A stretch of 64,000 nt of DNA from Mytilus galloprovincialis (Eukaryota > Mollusca > Bivalvia > Mytilida > Mytilidae), in NCBI RefSeq assembly GCF_965363235.1, contig NC_134846.1, positions 90,824,571 to 90,888,570 of the forward strand, written 5' to 3'. This document shows, piece by piece, positions 12,101 through 23,128 of this stretch. The notes under the pieces are model-generated. The model was not told the DNA's origin, did not search any database, and was given only the letters and a program-made list of their open reading frames with translations. How positions within the stretch are numbered: the stretch's first letter is position 1; every line of letters begins with the position of its first letter. The translations under genes were made by a program, and so were the position numbers.

Positions 12101-13413
12101 CCGGGATTCACGCTTCAGACAGCTGACGATGAGTCCCGTTTTACCGGGATCGGAATACCTCTTTTATATTTCCCGCTTAAAACAGTGCAAACATGAGTTA
12201 TCTTTCTTTGATGAATACCCCGATGAAAGTGTAAACATGGCGCTTCCGTTTGTTGAAAATCGTGTCAAAATCAGAGGAAATTTACGGAATTTACGAGAAT
12301 TTGAAATGAGGGAACATTTTTTTTGAAAGAATATGGAAGAATTGAAGCCAAACTAGTATACTTTTTTCACATAAAATGTTGTTTTATGTACAAAACACTT
12401 GGAATGGACATCGTTCAGTGTGAGGAATTTGTACAGCCTCATAAAATTTTTCAAAATTTTGCCGTTTTGGGTTAAAAAATTACGATTTGGGGTCAAAGTG
12501 CAGAATTTTGAGAATTTCACCTAGAAAATCTGTACTTTATCATGACGAATCCAAGTAATTCTATTAAAAAATCTGTGTAAATTACAGACAATCCGATCAA
12601 GTAAACACCTCTGCTGTAACAGTACAGAATAGAGAATATATCTGACCGTTTCAAGCCCAACAGTAAAAGGTATTCTTAACCTCATACAAAATGCAACAGT
12701 GAAGTGGCCTTGGTTTAGACTTTATGTATAGCATGTATACCTGGCTGCACGGTAGTCCAAATAATTATGACGTCTAGCATGTCTAGGAAGGATTTTAAAT
12801 TTTTTTTGCTTTGACCCTTTTCTTTCGACAAAAAAGGTCTATGTAATGCGTCAAAGAAAAATACTTTCAAGGGGGTCTCTGCACAGAAGAAAGCGAAATA
12901 AAATTGAATGAACAATTAAAAATTTCTTGCGCGTTTATCTTTTTACCGATTTCACGAAACACGGGGAATATTGAACCTTTTTAAACAGCTGCATGTGAAA
13001 TAAAAATGATAAAACAGGTTGCATGAAAATAACGCTTTACAACTCTCTTCAAGACGTCATAATTATTTGGACTATGTTTGTAGTTGAACGGCTGCAGATA
13101 GACTACAAAAATGTAATAAAACTACATAGTACGAGTACAGATCAGTAACCATAATTTGAACCTTAGTTTTACCTTTTGCATAATTCCGTGATGGATAATA
13201 AGGACCATGTACCCTTGGGTTGAATTCTTTAGGGTATGTTCCAGCTCCAAAATACTGAAAAAGTTTAGGCAATGCTTGTGTAAATCCTGTGCCCTTGCCG
13301 AATTTTTTCTGTATATTTTCCCAACTGGTCTCTCCGGGAACCTGTCTGTCACGTTTAGATGTTACTTCTACTAATTTCTTTGGCAATTCCTCAATTTCTT
13401 GTTTAATACCCAT
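9098..13413 (-). CDS. ATP5MF: ATP synthase subunit f, mitochondrial (4 exons)
   Basis: Complete gene; exons in transcript order are 13173-13413, 10540-10638, 9632-9745 and 9098-9126. Total is 483 nt, 160 aa. Subunit f is a small inner-membrane subunit of the Fo stator and dimer region of complex V. Family signatures are YPKEFNPRVHGPYYPSRNYAK (residues 60-80), ADVSFWDCKLGELPKWFGRR (81-100), a single membrane segment at about 127-147 (MYFIWLYGAVGMTYFYIM) and the basic C-terminus RHSKYH, as in animal subunit f. I chose the ATG at 13411-13413 because the in-frame codon just upstream is GTG. Human subunit f is about 94 aa and fly about 107. Here about 57 extra residues precede the conserved core, with a basic, amphipathic look. 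Intron 1 (2.5 kb) holds several MITEs. Confidence 0.93.
9632..9745 (-). CDS. ATP5MF: ATP5MF exon 3 (membrane segment)
   Basis: Acceptor after a poly-T tract (CACAG) and donor T|GTATGT. 114 nt. It contains the single transmembrane helix and the FYIMQYPKY motif. Confidence 0.93.
10540..10638 (-). CDS. ATP5MF: ATP5MF exon 2 (residues 81-113)
   Basis: Acceptor TTTCTAG and donor AGAA|GTAAGT. 99 nt, phase-preserving. It encodes the ADVSFWDCKLGELPKWFGRR block, which aligns with the family core. Confidence 0.93.
10930..11170 (+). repeat. dispersed repeat copy (see 4910-5170), in ATP5MF intron 1
   Basis: Shares the GCATGACAATAAAATGTTCC, TTTGAGACCTCTTACGA and TATTTTGACAAATCA blocks with the copies at 4910 and 45530. 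Just downstream is a 17-C homopolymer (11257-11273). Confidence 0.65.
12069..12180. mobile_element. piggyBac-like element end (TTAA CCCTTT...)
   Basis: TTAACCCTTTCGCCGATGAG at about 12070 has the TTAA target plus a CCCTTT-type terminus, as in piggyBac-like elements. It is followed by two imperfect copies of GATGAGTCCCGTTTTACCGG (12085 and 12128). The opposite end was not found, so this is probably a fragment or solo end in ATP5MF intron 1. Confidence 0.45.
12750..13073. mobile_element. MITE with 22-bp TIRs, about 324 bp
   Basis: The left end TAGTCCAAATAATTATGACG (about 12750) and the inverted right end CGTCATAATTATTTGGACTA (ending 13073) are exact complements. The element lies in ATP5MF intron 1, about 100 bp from exon 1. 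A related solo end is at 17840-17860 (CAAATAATTATGACGTCT). The termini begin with TA, which fits TA target choice. Confidence 0.85.
13173..13413 (-). CDS. ATP5MF: ATP5MF exon 1 (start, residues 1-80)
   Basis: Starts at ATG (13413 reading left) and ends AAAG before GTAAAA, phase 1. It encodes the non-standard N-terminal extension and the conserved NPRVHGPYYP motif. Confidence 0.9.
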
Positions 13414-14640
13414 GATGGACACTGCAGATAAATAAGGTCCAACTTGGTTTGTAAGTGTCCTTGCCCGGTGCCCTCAGACCTCTTTTCTGGTACCGAAAAG
13501 CAACAAAAAGAAACAGGGAACCACGTCAGAAACACATCCGCACAACTTTCAAGCTTTATTTTCACATGTGCTCTTACAAAATGAATATCATCGTTCATTA
13601 AATATATAAAATCGTTAATTGAACTTAAATTGTTCAGAAAATTAATAAAAATGATAAAATTTTGATTAAAACGAGAACTATTTTTACATGTAACAATGTC
13701 CGTTTTGATGAAAATAATTGCTCCTAAAGTAAACAGTTCATCCAACACAAGTAATAGCTTTTCTAAAAAGCTTGCCGTATTTTAGCTGATTATATTGAGG
13801 TCAGTGGTTTGTGAGTATGTTATTTGTATTGGAATATTGCACTCCGAGCAATATGAATGCATAGCCCTTTTTTTTCTACTAATTTATGATTTTAGTTGTA
13901 TTATTGGGAATCCGGGTCCGTTCGCGCCCATTCACGTTCGCACCCACTCATGTTCGCCCCCTTTCACTTTCGCACCCTACATGTTCGCACCCAAAGTCCG
14001 TTCGCACCCTACATGTTCGCGCCCAATTTCAACTTTGTAATCAAGTAGTATGCTTATAAGTATTATTGTTTTCATTGTCTCAAAATAAAGTGGTACAGCA
14101 TTTTTTTGTGTTGAATAAATCTTAATCATGTTTTGGATAGTGTATTGTTAAAAAAAATATTCCTTTCTAAATAAAGTGGGATTCTGTCAACGTTCAAGTT
14201 ATTTTGTGTTGAATAACTCTTTTTCATGTTTTGGTTAGTGTATTACTATAACATGTATAACTTTGTTTCATTGACTTGTTTCAAAATGAAGTGAGATTCT
14301 GACTACGTTTTTTTTTTTTTTTTGAGTCTTGAATAAATTTTATCATGTTTTGGTTATAATAGTGTATTGCTATATTTTATTGTTTCATTGTTTCAGATCA
14401 AAGGGACCAAGCTGTTAAAAACAATTATCTTTTGTGTTTTTCATTTATAATCTTCAATCTTTTACTCATACCTAGCTATAAATACATTCAGTATTTACAC
14501 GAAAGCAATTAAAAATTGGTGGACCAGGTTTATATTAATGGAAGGAGACTTAATAAAATGGGGAATGATATTTATAATGAAATGCATAGTGTGTCTATTA
14601 TCAACTTGATAAAAGAGCATATAACCTACATATAAAAAAG
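13414..14640. other. ATP5MF upstream flank and intergenic
   Basis: This should hold the ATP5MF promoter and 5' UTR, but no TATA box or known motif stands out. A degenerate GTTCGC-rich minisatellite at 13916-14030 is listed separately. A weak 130-bp quasi-repeat containing ATGTTTTGG and GAATAA recurs at about 14100, 14220 and 14340. Confidence 0.45.
13916..14030. repeat. degenerate GTTCGCACCC minisatellite
   Basis: Units of about 13-18 bp, such as ATGTTCGCACCCA, CCGTTCGCGCCCA and CATGTTCGCCCCC, repeat about seven times. It is GC-richer than the surroundings and lies about 500 bp upstream of the ATP5MF start codon. Confidence 0.85.
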
Positions 14641-15110
14641 AAGATGTGGTATGATGACAATGAGAAACTATCCACAAAAGACCAAAATGACACAGACATT
14701 AACAACTATAGATCACCGTACGGCCTTCAACAATGAGCAAATCCCATACCGCATAGTCAGCTATAATAGGCCCCGATAAGACAATGTAAAACAATTCAAA
14801 CGAGAAAACTAACGGCCTTATTTATGTAAAAAAATGAACGAAAAACAAATATGTAACACATAAACAAACGAAAACCACTGAATTACAGGCTGCTGACTTG
14901 GGATAGGCACATACATTAATAATGTGGCAGGGTTATACATCTTAGCGGGATCCCAACCCTCCCCTAACCTGGGACAGTGGTATATTAGTACAACATAAAA
15001 ACGAACTATAAAAATCAGTTGAAAAAGGCTTAACTCATCAGATGGACAAAAATACAAGTGGACGTGGCCGGGTATGTACTTTTGAGAGATACTTCTTGAC
15101 AAAATGGACT
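14630..15110 (-). repeat. dispersed repeat family copy (related to 48337-48700)
   Basis: Contains GATGTGGTATGATGACAATG, CTGCTGACTTGGGATAGGC, AATGTGGCAGGGTT and CCAACCCTCCCCTAACCTGG. The last three motifs recur in the same order near 48585-48655. Non-coding here. Confidence 0.7.
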
Positions 15111-15411
15111 ACTACAGAAGGCCTTTCAAATTTGAGAATGATACATCTAATACTTACATGTATAGAAGTGATTGATATCTTTAATATCTGACTTTTGTCT
15201 TAGAAGATGCAATTAGTTTTGACAGTACAAGTTAAGTGTTGTTATTTCTTATTTCCAGATGTAGTAATACTTGAAAAAGATGGTTTTATGGTAATGGGAC
15301 TTAGAATGAAATATTAATTGCAAATAATTTTCTTCAACATGTTGTCACCTGTCTTATATTTTTTAATATATCACGTTGTGGTTTGTAATCTTGACATTTT
15401 TTTTTAAAGTT
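15111..15411. other. AT-rich intergenic
   Basis: Nothing recognised. Confidence 0.4.
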
Positions 15412-15545
15412 CCAATGGCAGATTCAGGGGGGAGGGGTTTGGCCGATCAATACATTTGAATGGGGACATATAGTTGGACCCCCCCCCCCCTTTGCCCTGG
15501 GTTGGAACGTCCCTTTTTAAAAATTGCTGGATCTGCCCATGATTT
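15412..15545. mobile_element. short hAT-like MITE (GGCAGATYCAG ends)
   Basis: CCAATGGCAGATTCAGGGG at the left and the inverted TTGCTGGATCTGCCCATGA at the right resemble the CAGTGGCGGATCCAG ends of hAT-type elements. A C-homopolymer lies inside. Confidence 0.5.
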
Positions 15546-15728
15546 CTGAAGATGAGGGCTTCATATTACTATTAGCCTTTCATAGTGCTTTATATTTGGT
15601 TGCACATGTAATCAAGCTTTTGTTACTTTGAATATTTATATTTTCATTTCTGATGGCAACCATTTCATGTAATACATATAGTCAGGATTATTAGTTAGTT
15701 TTACTTGTTAATGTTTATTGTCATGATC

Positions 15729-16382
15729 AGTGGCGGATCCAGAAATTTTCATAAGTGGGGGCCGGTTGACTGCCTACTTAAATCTACCTCTGGTGATTGA
15801 TATGGACTAAATAGAATTGCTGTTTGGTGTGAACCAGGATTTGCGTCGAAGACCATACTACAACCTATAATGGTTTACTTTTATAAATTGTGACTTGGAT
15901 AGACAGTTGTCTTTGGTACTTCAATATGAGAATCAGTTATATCTATGTACAAGATTGAGAAAAAAAATTTGTAATAAATTTAAAACATATACATGTATTT
16001 AATTCTGTAATACCTGATAATATTTATCAGTTATTTGTGCTTTTTTCATTTGATGTTTACTCTCTGATAATGTCAGTATAATTTGAATGGTTGTCATAAA
16101 AAAATTGGCTCAGTTTGCAATTGTCATGTGCGGGTACAACACATCTGGATCTTCTTTCCCCTTTCATTCATAAAATTACGCATGAAATTTATCACAAAAA
16201 TGCACCAGTTATTTGGTGAATGAAACACTTGTCATATTGTTTTATTTAAAGTCAGAGGCTGAGTTAGAGGGTTTTTCAGGGGGCCTGGGCTGCCCCTTTT
16301 GTTAGAAAAATTTGGTTGTTTATATAGGGAATCACTGGAGCATGACTGGAGCGGGCCCCTGCTTCTGGATCCACCACTGAAG
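15729..16382. mobile_element. hAT-like non-autonomous element, about 650 bp
   Basis: Left end TCAGTGGCGGATCCAGAA and inverted right end TTCTGGATCCACCACTGA form an 18-bp TIR with one mismatch. No transposase frame is present. An 8-bp target duplication was looked for and not found, so the ends may come from different copies. Confidence 0.7.
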
Positions 16383-17080
16383 TTTCAGTAAAGTTAGATT
16401 AGCTTTTTTGACATATTATGTTGAAATTTGAACAGAAAATGAATGAAAAACCTAATAAATTTTAAAAATGCACTTTTATTAAAAGCTTTCTTTGCTTATT
16501 CACAAGGACGTAACATATCCTCCATGCTATTCCAATCTCAGTTTTTGTTCATACATACATGTAGTCTGGTGCTGTTCCAATGCAAGTAGTCTTCTTTTTT
16601 CTGTTTCTTGAGAAGTATCTGGTTTACCTGTTCAGTCACTATAAAGTGTTACAATTCATATTTAAACGCAACACATAAATAGTGACCAAAAAGGTACCGC
16701 TATCACATGAGAGAAGCTAATAAAAAGTAAAATGTATACATTTTAAATATTTTTGTGGGAGCATGAAATGTAGTACATATATAGATAGTTTTTTATAGAC
16801 CATAGAACAAATAAGCAAACAAATTCAAAGGAAATGTACATGTAAGATGAATAATAAAAAAGAAGAGCCATGGCCAGGGGCCCAAACTTGACAGCATTTG
16901 GTGTTGAACAGGTTAAATGTCTGCATTGACAATAAATATAGCCTTTGTTAAAGGTGAGCCAGGTCACCTTTCCCTTAATCAGCCATATTAAAGGTAACCG
17001 CATGTTTCTGGGCTGGGTCGAAAAATAAATGAACATGACTTTGAAAAATGCTAAAATTCTAAGATAAAAGATATACACCA

Positions 17081-17592
17081 AATTGGGGAGACATCTATTA
17101 TATTGATATATAATGAATATGAATATGAAGTTGACAAGAACTAAGCCTTTCAGATAATATACAGACTATTACAGTCAGCCTAAAGACTCTTTGCCTACTG
17201 AAATGTTTGCTTACACAGTGCTTTCCTAAAATGATTTAAAATCAGTGTGAAAATTGGGGAGACATCTATTATATTGATATATAATGAATATGAATATGAA
17301 GTTGACAAGAACTAAGCTTTTCAGATAATATACAGACTATTACAGTCAGCCTAAAGACTATTTGCCTAGTGAAATGTTTGCTTACACAGTGCTTTCCTAA
17401 AATGATTTAAAATCAGTGTGAAAATTGGGGAGACATCTATTATATTGATATATAATGAATATGAATATGAAGTTGACCAGAACTAAGCTTTTCAGATAAT
17501 ATACAGACTATTACAGTCAGCCTAAAGACTCTTTGCCTACTGAAATGTTTGCTTACACAGTGTTTTCCTAAAATGATTTAAAATCAGTGTGA
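17081..17592. repeat. 171-bp tandem triplication
   Basis: Three copies start at 17081, 17252 and 17423 with AATTGGGGAGACATCTATTA and end AAATCAGTGTGA. They differ at only a few positions, so the array is young. Confidence 0.95.
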
Positions 17593-18074
17593 TAGTTTTC
17601 ATAAAGAATGCTAAGCGTACAGGTATTAAGACAAAATAAATGTTATGTTACATGTATCTACCCAAATAAGTAAAATATAAAAATTCTTGACTTCTAAAAT
17701 AATGATTAATCTCCTGATTTAATTGACTTATCAGTATGCTTCCATCCACTGATGGAAATTCTATCTGAGTTGATTTATTATTAATTATTGTGCTTTGAAT
17801 ACACCTTATTGCTACAAAATGTACATCACAAATGTTCCTAGTCAAATAATTATGACGTCTGGCAAGGCTATTTTATTATTTTTCTGGGACACCTTCCTGC
17901 GACGTCCTAACACAGAAGACATTTTTTAACATGTGGACTTTGAGAGTAAATTTTTGGGTGAACTTTATGACCTAATTTATAGTAGAGGGGGCCCACTTTA
18001 GTCATGATTCAGTGATTTCCTATATAAGCAAACACATTTTTTCCCAAAAAGGGGGGGCCTAAATCCGCCTCTGC

Positions 18075-18150
18075 TGATGCCACAATGGAAAAGTAATTGT
18101 TGTATCACGTCAACGGTTGAAGAGGGACAGATTCTCAGGTCAGCTGGGAC
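18075..18150. repeat. MITE fragment (GCCACAATGG-AAAGT family)
   Basis: The stretch with GCCACAATGGAAAAGTAATTGTTGTAT followed by a GGGACAGATTCTCAGGTCAGC-like run matches 22570-22640 and, more loosely, 44050-44110. It is a truncated copy of that inverted-repeat MITE family. Confidence 0.65.
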
Positions 18151-18429
18151 AATTAAGGTGGGAGACTTCTCCCGTCATGCTTCAGTGATTCCCTACATAA
18201 TTAACCAAATAGTAATTATATCATCACGAAAAAATGTACTAATTGTAAGACCTGATGATGTGAATAAATTGAAATCAGACATATCAAATGCAGTTCTCAG
18301 TGCTGTTGATATATCAATGGACAATGACTGCTTATACTATAATAGTCCCAGGTCCAACAACCAAAATTTTCCCAGAAAGGGGGGGGGGGGCTCCTGGACC
18401 GCCCTCTAAATCCGCCTCTGACAACTCAA

Positions 18430-19440
18430 AAGAATCATCATGTACGAGTATACATCAAATTGTCTACCCCACATTGAAGCGAACATCTTTTGGGAGCTCG
18501 CTGTGTTGCAAGTATTTTGGGTTTGAAGAAAATAAGATGCGATCATATAATTTGCTGCCTTCAATAATAATATCATCTATAGTCGGATCCCTCTATAGTC
18601 GAGGACGTTCAGCTAGAGCTAGGGGGTTAGCCTAGATATACAACTGTATCCAGCTATGTTCGATATAAAGTCGTTCACCTATTAAAGGACATTTTTTTCT
18701 TATTTTTTCTGTACACTTAGCTTTGATTTTTCATTACCATGCATTGTCAAGCTTGGTAACTCATAATTGTTTCTCAGTGATAATAGAATGCACAATACAA
18801 AGTATGGGATGTCAACAGTACAGTAAACTTGCAAAAGCTGACACTATAGATCACTGTAACCCTTGTCGATAACTATACCGTGATGCTTGGTGAAGGCTTC
18901 TTTGCACACAAGAAACCATATTGCGCACCTTGTGAGTTTTGTATTCTTCTAATCAGTCAGTTGTTTTTATGGTTGTGTTTATTTACACCAAAAATCAATG
19001 AAGCGATGAAAGCGCGGGAAACGAAATGACATCTCCGGTAAATTCCGTGATTTTAATATTTCTAATCAATATGTACAAGCAATGAAAAATAAATGGTTAT
19101 TATTTTTATACTTAGTGCATAAGTTTTGTGTATTTATTATTTAAAATATTTGCTTACGAAGAAAATTAACACTAAAGTATCTCAATCATTCAATCGTTTT
19201 AATACACAGTTTAAAGTGTAGATTGTGTGTATTACTGTTCTATTTTTAAAGTAGATCAATGATACATAAATATACAGCCTCGTAACAAAATTGCAACATA
19301 ATTTCAAGATAACATGATTTTATTATCACAGAATAGTATTGATTTAATTGATTGCACTAAATTGACAGTGCTTCGTTAATAAACATTATGCTCTTTACGA
19401 TAGCAAATGAACACTTCATTACAATTTATACCGATGACCT
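18430..19440. other. AT-rich intergenic, no gene recognised
   Basis: No supported exon or repeat structure was found on either strand. Confidence 0.4.
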
Positions 19441-19652
19441 ACTATCATGATTTTTATCCGACCGCACATACGGACGCGTTGACACATAATGCATACCACT
19501 CATTAATAGCCAATCAGACGTTAATATGACCTTCATTTCCCCCATAATCATTCCGGAAACAGCCACGAAGCAGCCATTAAATAGTATTTATAACCAATGA
19601 AATACCATTAACAGATTTACCCGAACCTGACGTCTAGCATCTGACTAATCAG

Positions 19653-19676
19653 ACCGTATCACCATGGTGATACGGT
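19653..19676. repeat. 24-bp perfect palindrome
   Basis: The half-site ACCGTATCACCA is followed directly by its exact reverse complement, with no spacer. It lies in a slightly GC-richer stretch (19440-19790) with several CpGs. Confidence 0.95.
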
Positions 19677-19914
19677 AATTATAGACTGGTTCGCCTGTCT
19701 AGATCAATGTGCATATTACATATTTCATATATCAAAGGGAGATAATTTGGAGCTATTTTTTGCTGAAATTTTTGTACCCTTAATTCTAAAAATGTGCGCA
19801 CTGTCAACACTTTTACAACCCTATGAAGTCACAAAAAGTTTGTGAGTTAATTGTTCTAGTTTAAATACCAATAAATTCGTATAAATATATAATATAAATA
19901 AATATGTAAACAAA

Positions 19915-20400
19915 GGACAGGCAACACAGCAATCGTAACTACTCGGCCATTCTCGCTACGCAGTACAATAGCCTCGTATGCACTACGGAGAAATTCTTCT
20001 TAAATTGTTGGCCGGAATTGTAGTGATCCGCGACACAAAGAAGTTCTATCCTCCAGGTGGCGCTACAATTTGGTTACATATCACAGAGTAATCAAGAACT
20101 TTAACTCTGCCAAATATTTTGGCGCGAAAGAAGGAGCAAAGTAAATAAGTAATGGTAAAAAATTTGTACCATTCCAGTCGAAAAAATATAAAATTCAATC
20201 GGATCGGAAAATTTTCCGGACAGGAGCAAGTTAAATCAGTAGTGGTAAAAAAAATGTACCAGTCCAGTCGAAAAAATATAATTTTGAATCGAATCGGAAA
20301 ATTTTCCGGACAATGATTCCTCCGCCTAATGCATACGAGGTTATTTCTTCGTGCAACCAGAAAGGCCGAGTTGTTCCGATTGGCAACACAGTAGTAGAAA
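19915..20400. mobile_element. inverted-repeat element, about 480 bp, with internal 88-bp duplication
   Basis: The left arm has GGCAACACAGCAATCG, ACTCGGCC and GCCTCGTATGCA. The right arm carries the imperfect inverses TGCATACGAGGT, GGCCGAGT and GATTGGCAACACAG in the opposite order. Inside, an approximately 88-bp unit containing CCAGTCGAAAAAATATAA and CGGAAAATTTTCCGGACA is repeated twice (about 20133-20220 and 20222-20312). Confidence 0.75.
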
Positions 20401-22440
20401 TAGGTAGCTATGAATAGAGTTATTTCCATTATGTTGTCTAGTGTACAGGGAATTAAATTTGATATCAGAAAAAAACATTTAATTTTGTTTTTGTTTAGAA
20501 CAGTCTATAGTTTAATGACATAACTTAATTAAAAAAATAAGTTAAAAAGAAAACTTTCTACATTGTCTAACCAAGAGAAGATTACTAGTACATTTTACAT
20601 GTATTGGATAGTCTATGTTTACTTGAATGTTCCAATTATTTGGTTTTGGTGAAAGTTTCATCATTTCTTTAAATCAAAATACTGGGAAACACAGGTCAAA
20701 ATGTTGTTTACCATAACGAAGATAAATTTATAAAATTGAAGAAAGTAGCTAGCTGGGAAATTGATGAAATCTTAAAGAAGACAGTATTATATTTAAGATG
20801 GAAAAAAAATGTCCAATGATCACCTTGTTAGTTTGTTAGAGATGAAAACAACTTATAATATTATATATGATATTATACTGCTTTCTACAAAGGAGTCTAC
20901 ATGTATGTCATCTTTTATAAATTGAATTTGAAAATGTTTGTTGTGACTTGTTTATTTTTTGTTAAATATTGGCAATTTTGTTTTGTTTCTTTGTTAGTTG
21001 TTAATTTCTGAGTCATTTGGTCTTTTGTGGAGAGTTGGCAATCATACCACATCTTCATTTTTATCCTTTAAATTAATATGGCCTATAATTTAAAAAATGA
21101 TTATTGCCTTATTTGTGTTCTGCTGGATGGAATCTGATAGTAAGAGTGTGTGCATGTTCCCGGACTGTCTAACAGGTGAACTAGTCTGTTGTTGTGATTG
21201 CAATGAGATAATATATGATTTTATAAAACATGACCAGGCATGCATACAATGTGTGTTTTTTTTTTATGTCACTATAACGCTTGAGGTGTACATTTGTATC
21301 TGTGTATTGGTTTGTGACAAATCTTACAGCCCTTCTTTGTACTTTTCTATTTTGTTTAAATTCTCAGTAAAGAAATGTTCCCCGACTAAATATCCTAGTG
21401 ATGGTCCAAAGATTTGTATGCCCTGTTGCTTTTATACTGAGGTGAACTAATGTTTTCACTTTGACCAATAGATGTTTAAAATTTTCAAACAATTATATGT
21501 ATTTCAAATATTGTTGGCTGTTTTCTTATTTTAATACTGTTATATCAGTAAGTATTTGATTCTTTTATGTTGACTGCACATTTTCATAGATATTAAACTT
21601 TCCATCAGCACAATAACAAGTCAAGTCACTATAGTCTATATATATGGGGGGGGGGGGGGGGGGGGGTCATATATTGCTGTCATTGCTGGTGCAGATAAAT
21701 GAAAATAGCCATTTCTATAGAAAAATGCTATTTTGACGGCTTAAATCACAGCAGTTGTTAAATTTTAATTAGTGCACAGGAGTTTGAACTCCTTTGGCTG
21801 TGATCTGACAGTACTGCAAAAATAGCTATTGCCAAAAATAAAAATAAAATATCTAAATCCTCATTTTTTGGGTAGATCTTTCTTTTTGTTTTGGTAATTA
21901 TATTTATAATAAATATTTTTACATGTTATATACATTCAATTATTTTTTGAGAATACCATTTAAATGCGCTTATCGATCTTTATTGTAGCAGACGTTCTTC
22001 CATTCAGCTGTATTCATAATAAGGAAATTCCTATGAAACATCCGGAATCTCCTGCGCGACTGGTTGCGCATTAAATAGTTCAAAAAAGAACTAAAATGGC
22101 GTTGGTCTCCACCTGTCTATATATAGAACAAGGTGATTATATATAGCGGGATCCCAGTCTACCAACATTATTGCTGGTAATGTTGCAATTTTATTGATGA
22201 AAATATAAGATAGAAAATGGTAACTATAATATTAGGCTGCTGTCGGCACTGCGATTACAAAATACCCTTTCATAATACTGAAAATAATACTGCTTCAAAA
22301 ATCCAATGCAAAATTATTTTAGTGACATTGTCAGTGTAATTTTTCATAATTCTGTAAAGTTCTGTTTTACAGAATACAGAATACTGTTTTGACAAAAAAA
22401 AAATTCTGCTTCTGCCACTACAACCAACGAACTGATTATA
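20401..22440. other. intergenic; includes a 21-G homopolymer
   Basis: No gene recognised. A 117-codon plus-strand frame at 21097-21450 is Cys-rich in translation but has neither family resemblance nor splice context. A run of 21 G occupies 21646-21666. Confidence 0.4.
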
Positions 22441-22484
22441 TGTGCATGGATTGAGAACGCATACTCATGACTCATGGCACTGCT

Positions 22485-22640
22485 TGAACAATACACCTTA
22501 TCACACTTGTCTGCAATACATAAGATACAGGTTCCCGCATAATTTTGATGTCATAATACAAATATCTGACGCCACAATGGTAAAGTTATTGTTGTATGGC
22601 GTCAATAGTTGGCAGGACAGATTCTTTGGTCTGCCGGGAA
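22485..22640. mobile_element. half-copy of an inverted-repeat MITE (see 43972-44232)
   Basis: ATACACCTTATC, CAGGTTCCCGCATAATTTTGA, GACGTCATA-like text and TATCTGACGCC follow each other as in the left arm at 43972-44110. The right arm is replaced by the ATACA array that begins at 22638. Confidence 0.65.
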
Positions 22641-22831
22641 TACAATACAATACAATACAATACAATACAATACAATACAATACAATACAATACAATACAA
22701 TACAATACAATACAATACAATACAATACAATACAATACAATACAATACAATACAATACAATACAATACAATACAATACAATACAATACAATACAATACAA
22801 TACAATACAATACAATACAATACAATACAAT
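22638..22831. repeat. (ATACA)n pentanucleotide array, about 39 units
   Basis: An uninterrupted pentamer repeat is followed by a short satellite at 22863-22882. Since 5 is not a multiple of 3 and no stop forms, four frames stay open. The resulting IQYNT and VLYCI repeat reading frames are artefacts. Confidence 0.98.
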
Positions 22832-22945
22832 AGTGTTATTTACTGGCTGTTTCTGTATTGGCACAATACAATACAATACAATATTTTTATTTTCCAAATT
22901 AAAGGGCCTATTAAGAGCATAACATTAATTACAACATGACATAAA

Positions 22946-23128
22946 CATTACAGAGTGATTAAAGAAACATAAAATAATAATTCAAATTCATGAGGAAAGA
23001 ATCAGTGGTCAAGGGGAGATAATTTTGATATCTTATACATTACAGAGTGCTTAAAGAAACATAAAATAATAATTCAAATTTATGAGGAAAGAATCAGTGG
23101 TCAAGGGGAGATAATTTTGATATCTTTT
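22946..23128. repeat. tandem duplication, about 91 bp x2
   Basis: Two near-identical blocks run from CATTACAGAGTG to GATAATTTTGATATCTT, directly adjacent. Confidence 0.9.

Larger units (their letters stand above)
16255..18421. mobile_element. possible larger hAT-like element overlapping the preceding one
   Basis: TCAGAGGCTGAGTTAGAGGG at 16255 is the approximate inverse of CCCTCTAAATCCGCCTCTGA ending at 18421. A second inverse-type end, GGGGCCTAAATCCGCCTCTG, ends near 18074. These suggest an element of about 1.8-2.2 kb whose left end lies inside the 15729-16382 element. The interior has no transposase, only the 171-bp triplication and MITE pieces. Confidence 0.4.

Noticed and set aside
13122-13352. 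Overlapping minus-strand frame MTDRFPERPVGK...
   Set aside because: Out-of-frame shadow of ATP5MF exon 1, whose own frame has clear family motifs.
13414-13422. Start of ATP5MF three codons earlier (SI before the Met)
   Set aside because: The upstream codon is GTG, not ATG; the ATG at 13411-13413 is the sensible start.
16743-17081. 112-codon minus-strand frame
   Set aside because: No recognised family, atypical composition, and situated in a transposon nest next to a tandem triplication.
21097-21450. 117-codon Cys-rich plus-strand frame
   Set aside because: No motif with regular Cys spacing, no signal of homology, and AT-driven composition; could be revisited with RNA data.
22442-22939. Long open frames of IQYNT or VLYCI repeats on both strands
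   Set aside because: They are the six-frame reading of the ATACA pentamer array.
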